Source: Cupriavidus basilensis OR16
GTDB taxonomy: Bacteria > Pseudomonadota > Gammaproteobacteria > Burkholderiales > Burkholderiaceae
Direction of reading: 5' to 3'
Assembly: GCF_000243095.1 (NCBI RefSeq)
Contig: NZ_AHJE01000058.1
Location: forward strand, 1 to 64,000
DNA length: 64,000 nucleotides
In this document: positions 35,466 through 43,783 of the stretch, in pieces
Layout of the letters: every line of letters starts with the position of its first letter
Position numbering within the stretch: the first letter of the stretch is position 1
The notes under the pieces: generated by a model
The model's input: only the letters and a program-made list of their open reading frames with translations
Databases searched by the model: none
Told to the model about the DNA's origin: nothing
Position numbers and translations under genes: made by a program

Positions 35466-36884
35466 ATGTCAGGCCTTACCTTCTATCGCAAGCTGGTGGA
35501 TTCGCACACCGTGGCGGTGCTCGATGCCGACCACGTGCTGCTCTACGCGGATCTGCACCTGATGAACGAATACACCAGCCCGCAGGCTTTCGCCGGGCTG
35601 GCCGCGCAGGGCCGGGGCGTGCCGTCGCCGGGCCAGCAGGTGGCGGTGGTGGACCACATCATCCCCACCCACGCGCAGAGCCCGCGCCGCATCCAGGATC
35701 CCGCTTCGGCGCTGCAGGCGCGCAACCTCAAGCGCAACTGCGATCGGCACGGCATCCCGCTGTTCGATACCGATGACGCGCTGCAGGGCATCGAGCACGT
35801 GATCGCGCCTGAGCACGGCATGATCCGGCCTGGCATGGTGGTGCTGTGCGGCGACAGCCATACCACCACCTACGGCGCGCTGGGCGCGCTCGGCTTTGGC
35901 ATCGGCACGTCCGAGGTGGAGCATGTGCTGGCCACGCAGACGCTGGTGTACCGCGTGGCCAAGGACATGCGGATCCGTGTGGAAGGATTGCTTGCGCGCG
36001 GTGCCACTGCAAAGGACCTGATCCTGCATATCATCAGCCGCATCGGCGCGCAGGGCGCGCGCGGCTACGTGGTGGAATTCGCCGGCAGCGCCATTGCCGC
36101 GCTGTCGATCGAGGCGCGCATGACGCTGTGCAATATGACGGTGGAGGCCGGCGCGCGCGGCGCCCTGATCGCGCCGGACGCGGCGGCCATCGACTACGTG
36201 CTGGCGCGCGCGGCCGATATCGATGCGCCGATGCGCGAGCGTGCGCTGGCCTGCTGGCGCCAACTCCACGCCGACGCGGACGCAGGGTTCGACCGCGAGC
36301 TGGTATTCGATGCCGGCCAAGTGGCACCGTACGTGAGCTGGGGCACGAGCCCCGACCAGGCCATCCCCATCGACGCGCGCGTGCCGCTGCCCGCCGATGC
36401 CGCCGACGATCTCGCGCGTGGCGCCGCCGCCAAGGCGCTCGACTACATCGGCCTGCAGGCGGGCGCCACGCTCGAAGGACTGCCGGTGCAGCGGGTGTTC
36501 ATTGGCTCCTGCACCAATGGCCGCATCGAGGACCTGCGCGCGGTGGCCGCCATCGCGCGCGGGCGCAGGGTGGCCGAGGGCGTGCGCGCGATGGTGGTGC
36601 CGGGCTCCGGCGCGGTGCGCCAGCAGGCCGAGGACGAAGGCATTGCGCAGGTGCTGCTGGACGCCGGCTTCGAATGGCGCAAGCCGGGCTGCTCGATGTG
36701 CCTGGCCATGAACGACGACGTGCTCGCCCCGGGCGAGCGCTGCGCCTCCACCACCAACCGCAATTTCGAGGGACGCCAGGGGCGCGCCGGGCGCACCCAC
36801 CTGATGAGTCCCGCCATGGCCGCCGCGGCGGCGCTGACCGGCTGCATCACCGATGTGCGCCGCCTGGAGCAATGCAATGACTGA
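35466..36884 (+). CDS. LeuC-like 3-isopropylmalate dehydratase large subunit paralogue
   Basis: 472-residue aconitase-superfamily subunit. Substrate and Fe-S regions: MNEYTSPQAFAGLAAQGR, VVDHIIPTH, LCGDSHTTTYGALGALGFGIGTSEVEH, VFIGSCTNGRIEDLRA and KPGCSMCLAMNDD, the last two supplying the three cysteines of a [4Fe-4S] cluster. Close to LeuC in size and layout, but its setting (Bug protein, LysR, hydrolase; no leuA or leuB) argues for a catabolic hydratase such as a 2-methylmalate, dimethylmalate or related hydroxyacid enzyme. It overlaps the small subunit gene by 8 nt. Confidence 0.88.
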   Translation: MSGLTFYRKLVDSHTVAVLDADHVLLYADLHLMNEYTSPQAFAGLAAQGRGVPSPGQQVAVVDHIIPTHAQSPRRIQDPASALQARNLKRNCDRHGIPLFDTDDALQGIEHVIAPEHGMIRPGMVVLCGDSHTTTYGALGALGFGIGTSEVEHVLATQTLVYRVAKDMRIRVEGLLARGATAKDLILHIISRIGAQGARGYVVEFAGSAIAALSIEARMTLCNMTVEAGARGALIAPDAAAIDYVLARAADIDAPMRERALACWRQLHADADAGFDRELVFDAGQVAPYVSWGTSPDQAIPIDARVPLPADAADDLARGAAAKALDYIGLQAGATLEGLPVQRVFIGSCTNGRIEDLRAVAAIARGRRVAEGVRAMVVPGSGAVRQQAEDEGIAQVLLDAGFEWRKPGCSMCLAMNDDVLAPGERCASTTNRNFEGRQGRAGRTHLMSPAMAAAAALTGCITDVRRLEQCND

Positions 36885-37536
36885 TCACGATTCCGAACTG
36901 ATTTTCGACCTGATTGCCGCGCTTGGCGCACCGCTGCCTGTCGGCAACCTCGACACCGACCAGATCATGCCCAAGCAGTTCCTGCGCATCATCGACAAGG
37001 CGGGGCTGGACCGTGGCCTGCTCTACGATATGCGCTTCGACGCGCAAGGCGCGCCGCGCCCGGAGTTCGCGCTCAACCAGCCGCGATACCAGGGCGTGGG
37101 GGTGCTGGTGGCCGGCCCTAACTTTGGCTGTGGCTCGAGCCGCGAGCACGCTGTCTGGGGGCTGCAGCAATACGGGATTCGCGCGGTGATCGCGCCGAGC
37201 TTTGGCGAGATTTTTTACTCGAACGCGATCAACAACCGGTTGCTGCTGGTGATGTTGCCGCAGGCCGAGGTGGATGCGCTGATGGCCGCGGTGTCGGGCG
37301 ACGCGCCCGCGCGAATCGAGATCGACCTCGCGGCGATGTCGGTGAGCGCCGGGGCGCTGCGCTTCGCCTTTACGCTGGCCGAGCGCCACCGCACCATGTT
37401 CCGCCGGGGACTGGACATGATCGGCGCGACGCTGGCACAGTCCTCGCAGATCGCCGCGTTCGCGCAGCGCCATCACCAGTCGCAGCCCTGGCTGCAGGAC
37501 GTCGCCGCCAAGACCATGGCGCGGCTGTCCGTCTGA
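36877..37536 (+). CDS. LeuD-like 3-isopropylmalate dehydratase small subunit paralogue
   Basis: 219-residue swivel-domain subunit. Seen: PVGNLDTDQIMPKQFLRIID, VAGPNFGCGSSREHAVWGLQ (the substrate-contact GCGSSREH loop) and VIAPSFGEIFYSNAINNRLL. ATG 36877 lies inside the last codons of the large-subunit gene, as expected for an obligate heterodimer. The loop after FGCGSSREHA determines substrate range in this family; which acid is used here cannot be read off. The hydrolase follows after 13 bp with a strong RBS. Confidence 0.89.
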   Translation: MTDHDSELIFDLIAALGAPLPVGNLDTDQIMPKQFLRIIDKAGLDRGLLYDMRFDAQGAPRPEFALNQPRYQGVGVLVAGPNFGCGSSREHAVWGLQQYGIRAVIAPSFGEIFYSNAINNRLLLVMLPQAEVDALMAAVSGDAPARIEIDLAAMSVSAGALRFAFTLAERHRTMFRRGLDMIGATLAQSSQIAAFAQRHHQSQPWLQDVAAKTMARLSV

Positions 37537-37549
37537 AGGAGGACTGAGC

Positions 37550-38434
37550 ATGTTCGAAGGCTTCACCCAGCGCCGCATTCCATGCGGCGAAGTCGAGATC
37601 AACGCCATCGTCGGCGGCCAGGGCCCGGCCTTGCTGCTGCTGCATGGGCATCCGCAAACGCACATGATCTGGCACAAGGTGGCCGCCACGCTGGCGCGGC
37701 ATTTCACCGTGGTAGCCACCGACCTGCGCGGCTACGGCGACAGCGGCAAGCCCGCCGGCCTGCCGGACCACGCCAACTACAGCAAGCGCAGCATGGCGCA
37801 GGACCAGGTCACGGCGATGCGCGCGCTGGGCTTCGAGCGCTTCGTGGTGATGGCGCATGACCGCGGCGGGCGCGTCGCGCACCGCATGGCGCTGGACCAT
37901 CCCGATGCCGTGCGCCGGCTGGTCACGCTCGATATCGCGCCCACGCTGGCGATGTACGAACAGACCAGCCTGCAGTTCGCGCTGGCCTACTACCACTGGT
38001 TCTTCCTGATCCGGCCCGCGCCGTTTCCCGAGACGCTGATCGAGGCCGATCCGGCGCTCTACCTGCGCAGCACCATGGGCAGCCGCAGTGCCGGCCTGGC
38101 GCCGTTTACCGAGGCGGCCATGGCGGAGTACCTGCGTTGCCTGAGCCTGCCGGGCGCGGCGCACGGGCTGTGCGAAGACTATCGCGCCAGCGCGTCGATC
38201 GATCTCGAGCACGACCGCGCCGACCTGGCCGCCGGGCGCAAGGTCGCGTGCCGGATGCTGGCGCTGTGGGGCGAGCAGGGCGCGGTGGGCCGCTGCTTCG
38301 CGCCGCTGGAGGAGTGGCGCAAGGTGGCGCGCAACGTGAGCGGCAAGAGCCTGCCGTGCGGGCACTACATGGCCGAGGAGATGCCGGAGTTGCTGCTGGA
38401 GGAGACGCTGCCGTTCCTGTTGGGCGCAGATTAG
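37550..38434 (+). CDS. Alpha/beta hydrolase, fluoroacetate dehalogenase-like
   Basis: 294 residues. It carries the features of the fluoroacetate/haloacetate dehalogenase group: oxyanion-region LLLLHGHPQTHMIWHKV, nucleophile Asp with two carboxylate-binding Arg in MAHDRGGRVAHR, LDIAPTLAMYE with the acidic partner, halide-pocket His-Trp in AYYHWFFLIRPAPFPE, and general-base His in LPCGHYMAEE. A Ser nucleophile (esterase) is not present. Activity on C-F or C-Cl bonds is inferred; some homologues act on other 2-haloacids. RBS AAGGAGGA before ATG 37550. Part of the leuCD-like operon. Confidence 0.86.
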   Translation: MFEGFTQRRIPCGEVEINAIVGGQGPALLLLHGHPQTHMIWHKVAATLARHFTVVATDLRGYGDSGKPAGLPDHANYSKRSMAQDQVTAMRALGFERFVVMAHDRGGRVAHRMALDHPDAVRRLVTLDIAPTLAMYEQTSLQFALAYYHWFFLIRPAPFPETLIEADPALYLRSTMGSRSAGLAPFTEAAMAEYLRCLSLPGAAHGLCEDYRASASIDLEHDRADLAAGRKVACRMLALWGEQGAVGRCFAPLEEWRKVARNVSGKSLPCGHYMAEEMPELLLEETLPFLLGAD

Positions 38435-38450
38435 GGGCGCAAATTAGGGG
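38425..38450. repeat. Tandem 13-bp repeat on the hydrolase stop codon
   Basis: CGCAGATTAGGGG is followed directly by CGCAAATTAGGGG, so the TAG stop is duplicated out of register of any other feature. Probably replication slippage. Confidence 0.6.
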
Positions 38451-38564
38451 CGCGGCCGGGACGCCGCAGGGGCGCCGGGCACAGCGGGCGAGTGCGCGGC
38501 GAGCCGGGCTGGCTTACACTCGCTGTCTTCGCCCCCGTGCCCAACCGAACGCATTCCCCTGCCC

Positions 38565-39221
38565 ATGCCGCCCCGCAAGAATCCCGCCGCCGCCGCCGCC
38601 GCCGCCGCCGACACGCTCGCGCAAGGCCGCGCTACCAGCGACCAGGCTATCCAACTGCTCGACGGCGCCGTCAGCCACGTGCTCGAACATGGCATTGGCG
38701 ATTTGTCGCTGCGTCATATCGCCGAAGCGGTCGGCACCAGCCACCGCATGCTGATCTACTATTTCGGCTCGGCCGACCAGTTCTGGGAGGCGGTCCTGCG
38801 CCGCATCCGCCACGCCGAGCTGGATGCGCGCGCCAGCCTGGCCGCCAGCGAGGCGGATCCCGCGCGGGCGCTGGAAGTGGCCTGGGCGCGCTATTCGGCG
38901 GACAACTACCTGCCTATCATCCAGTTGCTGTTCGAGATTTATGGCCGTGCCATTCGCGATCGCGAACGCTTCCAGGTGTTCCTCGACGATGTGATCGGCA
39001 GCTGGACCGGCGCGCTGACCGAGCGCTTTCACAAGCAGCTTGGATTGAGCACGAGCGAGGCGAAGCTGCGGGCCCGCATCGAGGTGGCCACCGTGCGCGG
39101 CTTGTTGCTGGACCTCGTCACCACGGGCGACCGCAAGGGCACCACTGCCGCGCTGAAGTACTTCGCGCGCATGCTGAATGCGCCGAGGGCCACGGGCGCA
39201 ACAGCGCAGGCCGATGCCTGA
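38565..39221 (+). CDS. TetR-family transcriptional regulator
   Basis: 218 residues. The N-terminus has an eight-alanine run from a GCC triplet repeat (38584-38611), then a TetR DNA-binding domain: AIQLLDGAVSHVLEHGIGDL, LRHIAEAVGTSHRMLIYYFG, and SADQFWEAVLRRIR. The C-terminal ligand domain is divergent. Between the hydrolase and second Bug gene, all on the same strand; a near-perfect operator lies just downstream in front of the second Bug gene, suggesting it represses that unit. The Ala run may vary in length between strains. Confidence 0.9.
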   Translation: MPPRKNPAAAAAAAADTLAQGRATSDQAIQLLDGAVSHVLEHGIGDLSLRHIAEAVGTSHRMLIYYFGSADQFWEAVLRRIRHAELDARASLAASEADPARALEVAWARYSADNYLPIIQLLFEIYGRAIRDRERFQVFLDDVIGSWTGALTERFHKQLGLSTSEAKLRARIEVATVRGLLLDLVTTGDRKGTTAALKYFARMLNAPRATGATAQADA

Positions 39222-39227
39222 TCCTCG

Positions 39228-39268
39228 GGCGGCGCGGAGGATTGCGCCGCCGCATCAAAATTTTTTTT
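39228..39268 (+). terminator. Intrinsic terminator after tetR
   Basis: GGCGGCGC (39228-39235) and GCGCCGCC (39244-39251) form a perfect 8-bp stem with an 8-nt loop, followed by GCATCAAAA and a run of eight T (39261-39268). The spacing to the T-run is slightly long, but this separates tetR from the next operon. Confidence 0.6.
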
Positions 39269-39276
39269 CCTCTCTA

Positions 39277-39292
39277 TGTACCACATGGTACA
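39277..39292. promoter_or_regulatory. TetR-type operator in front of the second Bug gene
   Basis: TGTACCAC-ATGGTACA: 7 of 8 positions pair symmetrically. It sits 58 bp upstream of the Bug2 ATG and overlaps a possible -10 element (TACAGT, 39289-39294). The tetR gene ends 55 bp upstream, so TetR binding here is the simplest reading. Confidence 0.6.
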
Positions 39293-39350
39293 GTAAACCG
39301 GATGCACCTCGATGCGAGGTGAGGCTCAGGGGATTCAAGAGGAGATCGAA

Positions 39351-40319
39351 ATGAACAGACGCACACTGATATTGCGTGCCGCGCTGGCCGTGGCGGGCAT
39401 GGCATATGGCGCCGCCGGCTGGGCGCAGGACTGGCCGCAGCGCCCCGTCAGGCTGGTGGTGCCGCAGGCCGGCGGCAGCGGCAACGACGTGCTGGCGCGC
39501 GCGCTGGCCGAGGCGCTGGGCAAGCGCTGGGGACGCAGCGTCGTCGTGGAAAACAGGCCCGGCGCCAACGGCGTGCTGGCCATCAACTATGTGCTGCAGC
39601 AGCCGGCCGATGGCTACACCTTGTTCTTCGCCGGGGTGTCCAACCTGGCCTTCAATCCCTTCCTGTATCCCGCGCTGCCTTATGTGCCGCAGCGCGACCT
39701 GACCGGCGTGGCGATGCTGGCCAACTCGCCGTTCGTGCTGGTGGTCGCGCCGGCGCTGCATGCCACCAGCTTTGCCGAATTCGTGCGGCTCGCCAAGGCG
39801 CGGCCGGGCGGCATCAGCTACGCCTCCGGCGGCATCGGCAACTCCACGCACCTGGCCATGGAACTGGTGGCCGAGCGCGCCGGCGTCAAGCTGCAGCATG
39901 TGCCGTTCAACGGCGCCGGTGGCTCAACCAGCCTGATGTCGGGCGAGACGCCAGCCATGATGAATGTGCTGGCGGGCGTGCAGCCCTATATCGCCGGCAA
40001 GAAGCTGGTGGCGCTGGCGGTGACCGGCGAGCGGCGGCTGGCCGCGCTGCCCGACGTGCCGACCTTCAAGGAGCTCGGCTACGACGTGGCGGTGCCAGGC
40101 TGGTACGCCATCGTCGCAAAGACCGGCACGCCGGCGGCGCTGGTGCAGAAGGTCAACGCCGACATCAATGCGGCCATGGACGAGCCGGCATTCAAGGACA
40201 AGCTGGCCAACCAGTTCCTCGACCCGATCAAGGGGCCGCCGACCGAAGTGGAGCGCTATATGCAGCGCGACGCGCAGGCCTGGGGCCCCATGATCCGCAA
40301 GCTCGGCATCGCCCTCTGA
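39351..40319 (+). CDS. Bug-family (TTT) periplasmic binding protein 2
   Basis: 322 residues. Signal peptide ALAVAGMAYGAAGWAQ, mature start DWPQRPVRLVVPQAGGSGND, then VVVENRPGANGVLAINYVLQQPADGYTLF split across two strands. It starts at ATG 39351 with AGAGGAGATCGAA upstream, a strong ribosome site. It lies behind the TetR operator and 31 bp before the creatinase-like gene; no TctAB membrane genes are present. Ligand probably the creatinase-like protein's substrate or a related metabolite. Confidence 0.9.
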   Translation: MNRRTLILRAALAVAGMAYGAAGWAQDWPQRPVRLVVPQAGGSGNDVLARALAEALGKRWGRSVVVENRPGANGVLAINYVLQQPADGYTLFFAGVSNLAFNPFLYPALPYVPQRDLTGVAMLANSPFVLVVAPALHATSFAEFVRLAKARPGGISYASGGIGNSTHLAMELVAERAGVKLQHVPFNGAGGSTSLMSGETPAMMNVLAGVQPYIAGKKLVALAVTGERRLAALPDVPTFKELGYDVAVPGWYAIVAKTGTPAALVQKVNADINAAMDEPAFKDKLANQFLDPIKGPPTEVERYMQRDAQAWGPMIRKLGIAL

Positions 40320-40350
40320 TCCCCCGCACCCACTACCAAGGAGACTAGAC

Positions 40351-41541
40351 ATGCCCCAGATCACGACCGCCGTGCGCGACTATCGCCTGGCGATGATGCA
40401 CGCGCTGATGGACCGCATCCGCGTGGATGCGCTGGTGTTCAGCACGCCGGACTTCTTCCAGTTCGCCACCAATTTCCAGCTGGATGTCTGGCCGTGGGAG
40501 CGCCCGGTTTTCGTGTTCGTGCCGCGCAACGGCGAGCCCTTCGCCGTGATGAACGAACTGTCCACCAACCACATGCGCCTGTGCACGGAGAAGGATAAGG
40601 TCTGGCTGCGCGACGTGACGTACTACGCCGAGCATCCGCGCGTGTCGCAGCGGCTGGCACTGGCGCCGCAGTTGCCCGAGGTGGTGGCATCGCTGCTGGC
40701 GTCGCACGGGCTGGGCGGCTCGCGCATTGCCGTGGACGTGGCCCACCCGATTCTCGCGGCGGCGCAGCGCTACCTGCCGGAGCTCGCGTTGCGCCCGGCC
40801 ATGGCGGAGATGCGCGGCATGCGCTGGGTCAAGCATGCGGAAGAACTACAGGTCATGCGCGAGCTTGGGAGCCTGACCGACTGGGTGCAGGACCGCTACC
40901 GCGAGAACATTCGCCCGGGGCGGCTGACACAGGAACTGGACCATGCCATGTCGGCGCTGATGGTGGAGGAGGCCGCGCGCCGCTTTCCTGGCGAGGATTT
41001 CGACATCCTGAAATGCTGGACGCTGACAGGGCCGGCCTCGGCCTCGCCGCATGGCGACGGCGCCGCCTGCGGCGCGCGCATCGCGCCCGGCGATACTATC
41101 GTGAACCTGATCCTGCCGCGCCTGAACGGCTACTTCGTGGAGAACGAGCGTACGTGGTTCTGCGGCAAACCGGACGAGCGCCAGGCCCGCTGCTACCGGG
41201 TTGCCGCCGAGGCTACCGACGCGGCGGTGGCCGCCGCGGTAACCGGGCGCCGGGTCTGCGACATGGACGCCGCCGCGCAGGCTGTGATCGAGCGCGCTGG
41301 CCTGGGCGAATACATCTTCCACCGCACCGGACACGCGGTCGGGCTGATGCTGCACGAGTACCCGGAAGACATGGCCTTCAACACGCGCGCGCTGCAGGAC
41401 GGCGAGGTCTACTCGGCCGAGCCGGGGATCTATGTCTACGGGCTGGGCGGCTTCCGGCTAGACGATACGGTCGTGGTGGGCGAGCGCCCCGAGGTCATCG
41501 TGAAGACGCCAAAAACGCTGGAGTATGCAACAGTCGCGTGA
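40351..41541 (+). CDS. Creatinase-like M24 family hydrolase
   Basis: 396 residues with an N-terminal creatinase/prolidase domain and a C-terminal pita-bread fold. The M24 dimetal set is Asp-Asp-His-Glu-Glu. Here the first Asp region reads IVNLILPRLNGYFVENERT, with Asn and Glu where aminopeptidase P has its two Asp, the pattern of metal-independent creatinase (NxxxxxxxGYxxxxERT). HRTGHAVGL, SAEPGIYVYG and FRLDDTVVV follow, the last with Asp instead of Glu. A C-N hydrolase or lyase of a small amidino or betaine-type substrate is therefore more likely than a peptidase. Cotranscribed with Bug2. Confidence 0.83.
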   Translation: MPQITTAVRDYRLAMMHALMDRIRVDALVFSTPDFFQFATNFQLDVWPWERPVFVFVPRNGEPFAVMNELSTNHMRLCTEKDKVWLRDVTYYAEHPRVSQRLALAPQLPEVVASLLASHGLGGSRIAVDVAHPILAAAQRYLPELALRPAMAEMRGMRWVKHAEELQVMRELGSLTDWVQDRYRENIRPGRLTQELDHAMSALMVEEAARRFPGEDFDILKCWTLTGPASASPHGDGAACGARIAPGDTIVNLILPRLNGYFVENERTWFCGKPDERQARCYRVAAEATDAAVAAAVTGRRVCDMDAAAQAVIERAGLGEYIFHRTGHAVGLMLHEYPEDMAFNTRALQDGEVYSAEPGIYVYGLGGFRLDDTVVVGERPEVIVKTPKTLEYATVA

Positions 41542-41746
41542 CACAAGCGGCGAATGGGGGGATGGCGGGGGGAAGCCGAATGTGACCGGGAAATCGTCGT
41601 GGCGGGATTGGTGCGCAATCCTTGGGCCAAAGGCACGTGCCGGCACACCGGCGGGAGGCGATCGAGGATAAAATGCGGCCGACGCTTGCCACCTGCCGCC
41701 TTGTCAATCGTGATTCACGCGGTGCCCGGACGACCCCCCCCTCGAC

Positions 41747-43516
41747 ATGGACGACTCTCCCCAGCACGCGCCATTCTCGCCCTCCCATGCCATTCCCGCG
41801 CGCATTCCGCCTGTCAAGGCGTTGCCCACGCATGTTGCCGCGATGCTCGACAGCATTGCGGATGGCATCATGTTGCTCGACCGCGAGTGGCGATTCACCT
41901 ACGTCAACCAGGCCACGGAACGCTTGCTCAAGCGCAGCCTGACGGACCTTGGCGGGCGCGGCATCTGGGAGTGCTATCCGGACCTGATCGGCTCAGCGTA
42001 TTACCGGGCGTACCACGAGGCGGCTGCCAGCGGCGCACCGCGCACTTGCACCGCCTACCATGCCCCGCTGGCATGCTGGTTGGAGGCCCGTGCCTTTCCC
42101 GATGCCAACGGCCTGACCGTGATCTTTCGCGACGTCAGCCGCGAGCGGCAGCAGTCGGCTCAGCTGGAATACCATGCCGATCACGATTACCTGACCGGCC
42201 TGCCAAACCGCCGGCGCTGCACACAGGTGTTGGCGCACGCGGTGGCGCAAGCGGGCGAAGCCGGGGTGGCGGCACCGCTGGCCGGTATTGGCGCGCAAGA
42301 GCCGTACGCCGCCGGGGTGGTGGTGCTGTTCGTCGATCTCGACCGCTTCAAGGAAGTCAACGATGCCTTTGGGCATGCCGTGGGCGATACCTTGCTGTGC
42401 GGGGTCGCCGAACGCTTTCGCGCGCTGCTGGCCCCATCGGCCTTTGTCGCGCGCGTCGGTGGCGACGAGTTCGTGTTCATCCTGCGCGACGCGAGGCCGG
42501 GACAGGCGGAGCGTTTTGCCGGCACCATCCTTGCCGGCGTGTCGCAGCCATTCCAGGTCGACGGCCATACGCTGCTGCTGGGTGCCAGCGTCGGGATCGC
42601 GCAGTGGCCAGAGGCCGGCGATACCGCCGACACCCTGTTGAACCACGCCGATGCCGCCATGTATGCAGCCAAGGCCGCGGGGCGCTTCCAGTTCCGCGTC
42701 TTTCACCTGGACCTTGCACAAGGCTTGCGCCAGCGCCTGCAGTTGCGCGCCGACCTGCATGCCGCGATGGCAGACGACCAGCTTGTGCTTCATTTCCAGC
42801 CGCAATGGTCGCTGCAGGATGGCAGGCTGGCGGGCGCGGAGGCGTTGCTGCGATGGCAGCACCCTACGCGCGGCCTGCTGCCGCCCGCCAGCTTTCTCGA
42901 TGTACTGCTGGAGTCCCCGCTGGAGCCGGCGGTAGGGCTCTGGGTCATGCGCGCCGTGTGCCGCCAGATAGCGGCATGGCGGCGTGCCGGCCTGCCGGTG
43001 CCCAGGATCTCGCTCAACCTGTCGGCGCGGCAGCTGGTCATGCCAGGGTTGGCAGGCTTGCTGGCGGACCTCGCGCGTGAGCACGAAGTGCCATGCGGGC
43101 TGCTGGACGTGGAAGTTACCGAGAACACCCTGATGACCGACCTCGATAGTGCCGCTGCGGCGCTGGACGAGCTCAAGCGCTGCGGCATCAGCGCCTCGCT
43201 GGACGATTTCGGCTCCGGTTACTCGAGCCTGGCCTACCTGACACGCCTGCCGGTTGCCACACTCAAGATCGACAAGTCGTTTGTCGCGGTGCTCGGCAGC
43301 GCGCCCGAGGCCCTGGCGGTCATTCGCGGGGTCATCGCTCTGGCGCGCTCGCTTGGCATGAGAACCCTGGCGGAAGGCGTGGAGACCCGTGACCAGCAAC
43401 GCTTGCTGGCCGGGGAGGGCTGCGACGCAGTGCAGGGCTACCTGCTCGGCCGGCCGATGCCGGCAGCGGATTTTGCCGCGGTCATGGGTGCCAGCGCCGT
43501 GGCGCGGGGGGATTGA
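41747..43516 (+). CDS. PAS-GGDEF-EAL cyclic-di-GMP protein 2
   Basis: 589-residue cytosolic protein. PAS (about 30-140: IADGIMLLDREWRFTYVNQA), GGDEF (about 145-315: ARVGGDEFVFIL) and EAL (about 330-575: AEALLRWQHP, ISLNLSAR, VEVTEN, DDFGSGYSS, LKIDKSFV, LAEGVETRD). Both catalytic sites are intact. No RxxD I-site precedes GGDEF (LAPSAFVARV), so product inhibition is probably weak, unlike the first protein in this window. Start ATG 41747; an overlapping +1 frame is an artefact. Confidence 0.92.
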   Translation: MDDSPQHAPFSPSHAIPARIPPVKALPTHVAAMLDSIADGIMLLDREWRFTYVNQATERLLKRSLTDLGGRGIWECYPDLIGSAYYRAYHEAAASGAPRTCTAYHAPLACWLEARAFPDANGLTVIFRDVSRERQQSAQLEYHADHDYLTGLPNRRRCTQVLAHAVAQAGEAGVAAPLAGIGAQEPYAAGVVVLFVDLDRFKEVNDAFGHAVGDTLLCGVAERFRALLAPSAFVARVGGDEFVFILRDARPGQAERFAGTILAGVSQPFQVDGHTLLLGASVGIAQWPEAGDTADTLLNHADAAMYAAKAAGRFQFRVFHLDLAQGLRQRLQLRADLHAAMADDQLVLHFQPQWSLQDGRLAGAEALLRWQHPTRGLLPPASFLDVLLESPLEPAVGLWVMRAVCRQIAAWRRAGLPVPRISLNLSARQLVMPGLAGLLADLAREHEVPCGLLDVEVTENTLMTDLDSAAAALDELKRCGISASLDDFGSGYSSLAYLTRLPVATLKIDKSFVAVLGSAPEALAVIRGVIALARSLGMRTLAEGVETRDQQRLLAGEGCDAVQGYLLGRPMPAADFAAVMGASAVARGD

Positions 43517-43621
43517 CGCGGCGTGGCAACAGCCCCGCCGTGCCACATGCATGCGCTGTTCCGGAGGTGCATAATCGCTCACCAGTGCGTCGAGCCCTAG
43601 CCAGATCTTGCTGGCCTCAAC

Positions 43622-43646
43622 ATACATTCATGAATGGATGTATAAT
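43622..43646 (+). promoter_or_regulatory. Palindrome overlapping a TATAAT box
   Basis: A 22-bp imperfect palindrome (43622-43643, 9 of 11 pairs; arms ATACATTCATG / AATGGATGTAT) overlaps a consensus TATAAT at 43641-43646. A matching -35 is not clear. It is the best promoter/operator candidate in the 349-bp gap before the pagL-like gene. Confidence 0.5.
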
Positions 43647-43693
43647 TCCGTAATTATTCGCTTGTCTCTAAGCGATTGTTGCGGAAATTGACC

Positions 43694-43783
43694 ATGACTT
43701 ACCGATTTATTGCCGGGTGCATGAGCGCCTGGCTCGCGATCTGCGTGACTGCGGGCTGGGTAGTGGAACGCCTCTGGTCCTGA
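43694..43783 (+). CDS. Possible 29-residue membrane peptide
   Basis: Short ORF starting MTYRFIAGCMSAWLAICVTA and ending VVERLWS, mostly hydrophobic, so one membrane segment. It starts about 48 bp after a TATAAT box and lies upstream of pagL on the same strand. The ribosome site is weak (GCGGAAATTGACC). Could be a real small protein, a leader peptide or chance. Confidence 0.28.
   Translation: MTYRFIAGCMSAWLAICVTAGWVVERLWS

Noticed and set aside
41554..43080. 508-codon frame overlapping the second GGDEF-EAL gene in +1
   Set aside because: The other frame holds the intact GGDEF and EAL motifs; this one has none.
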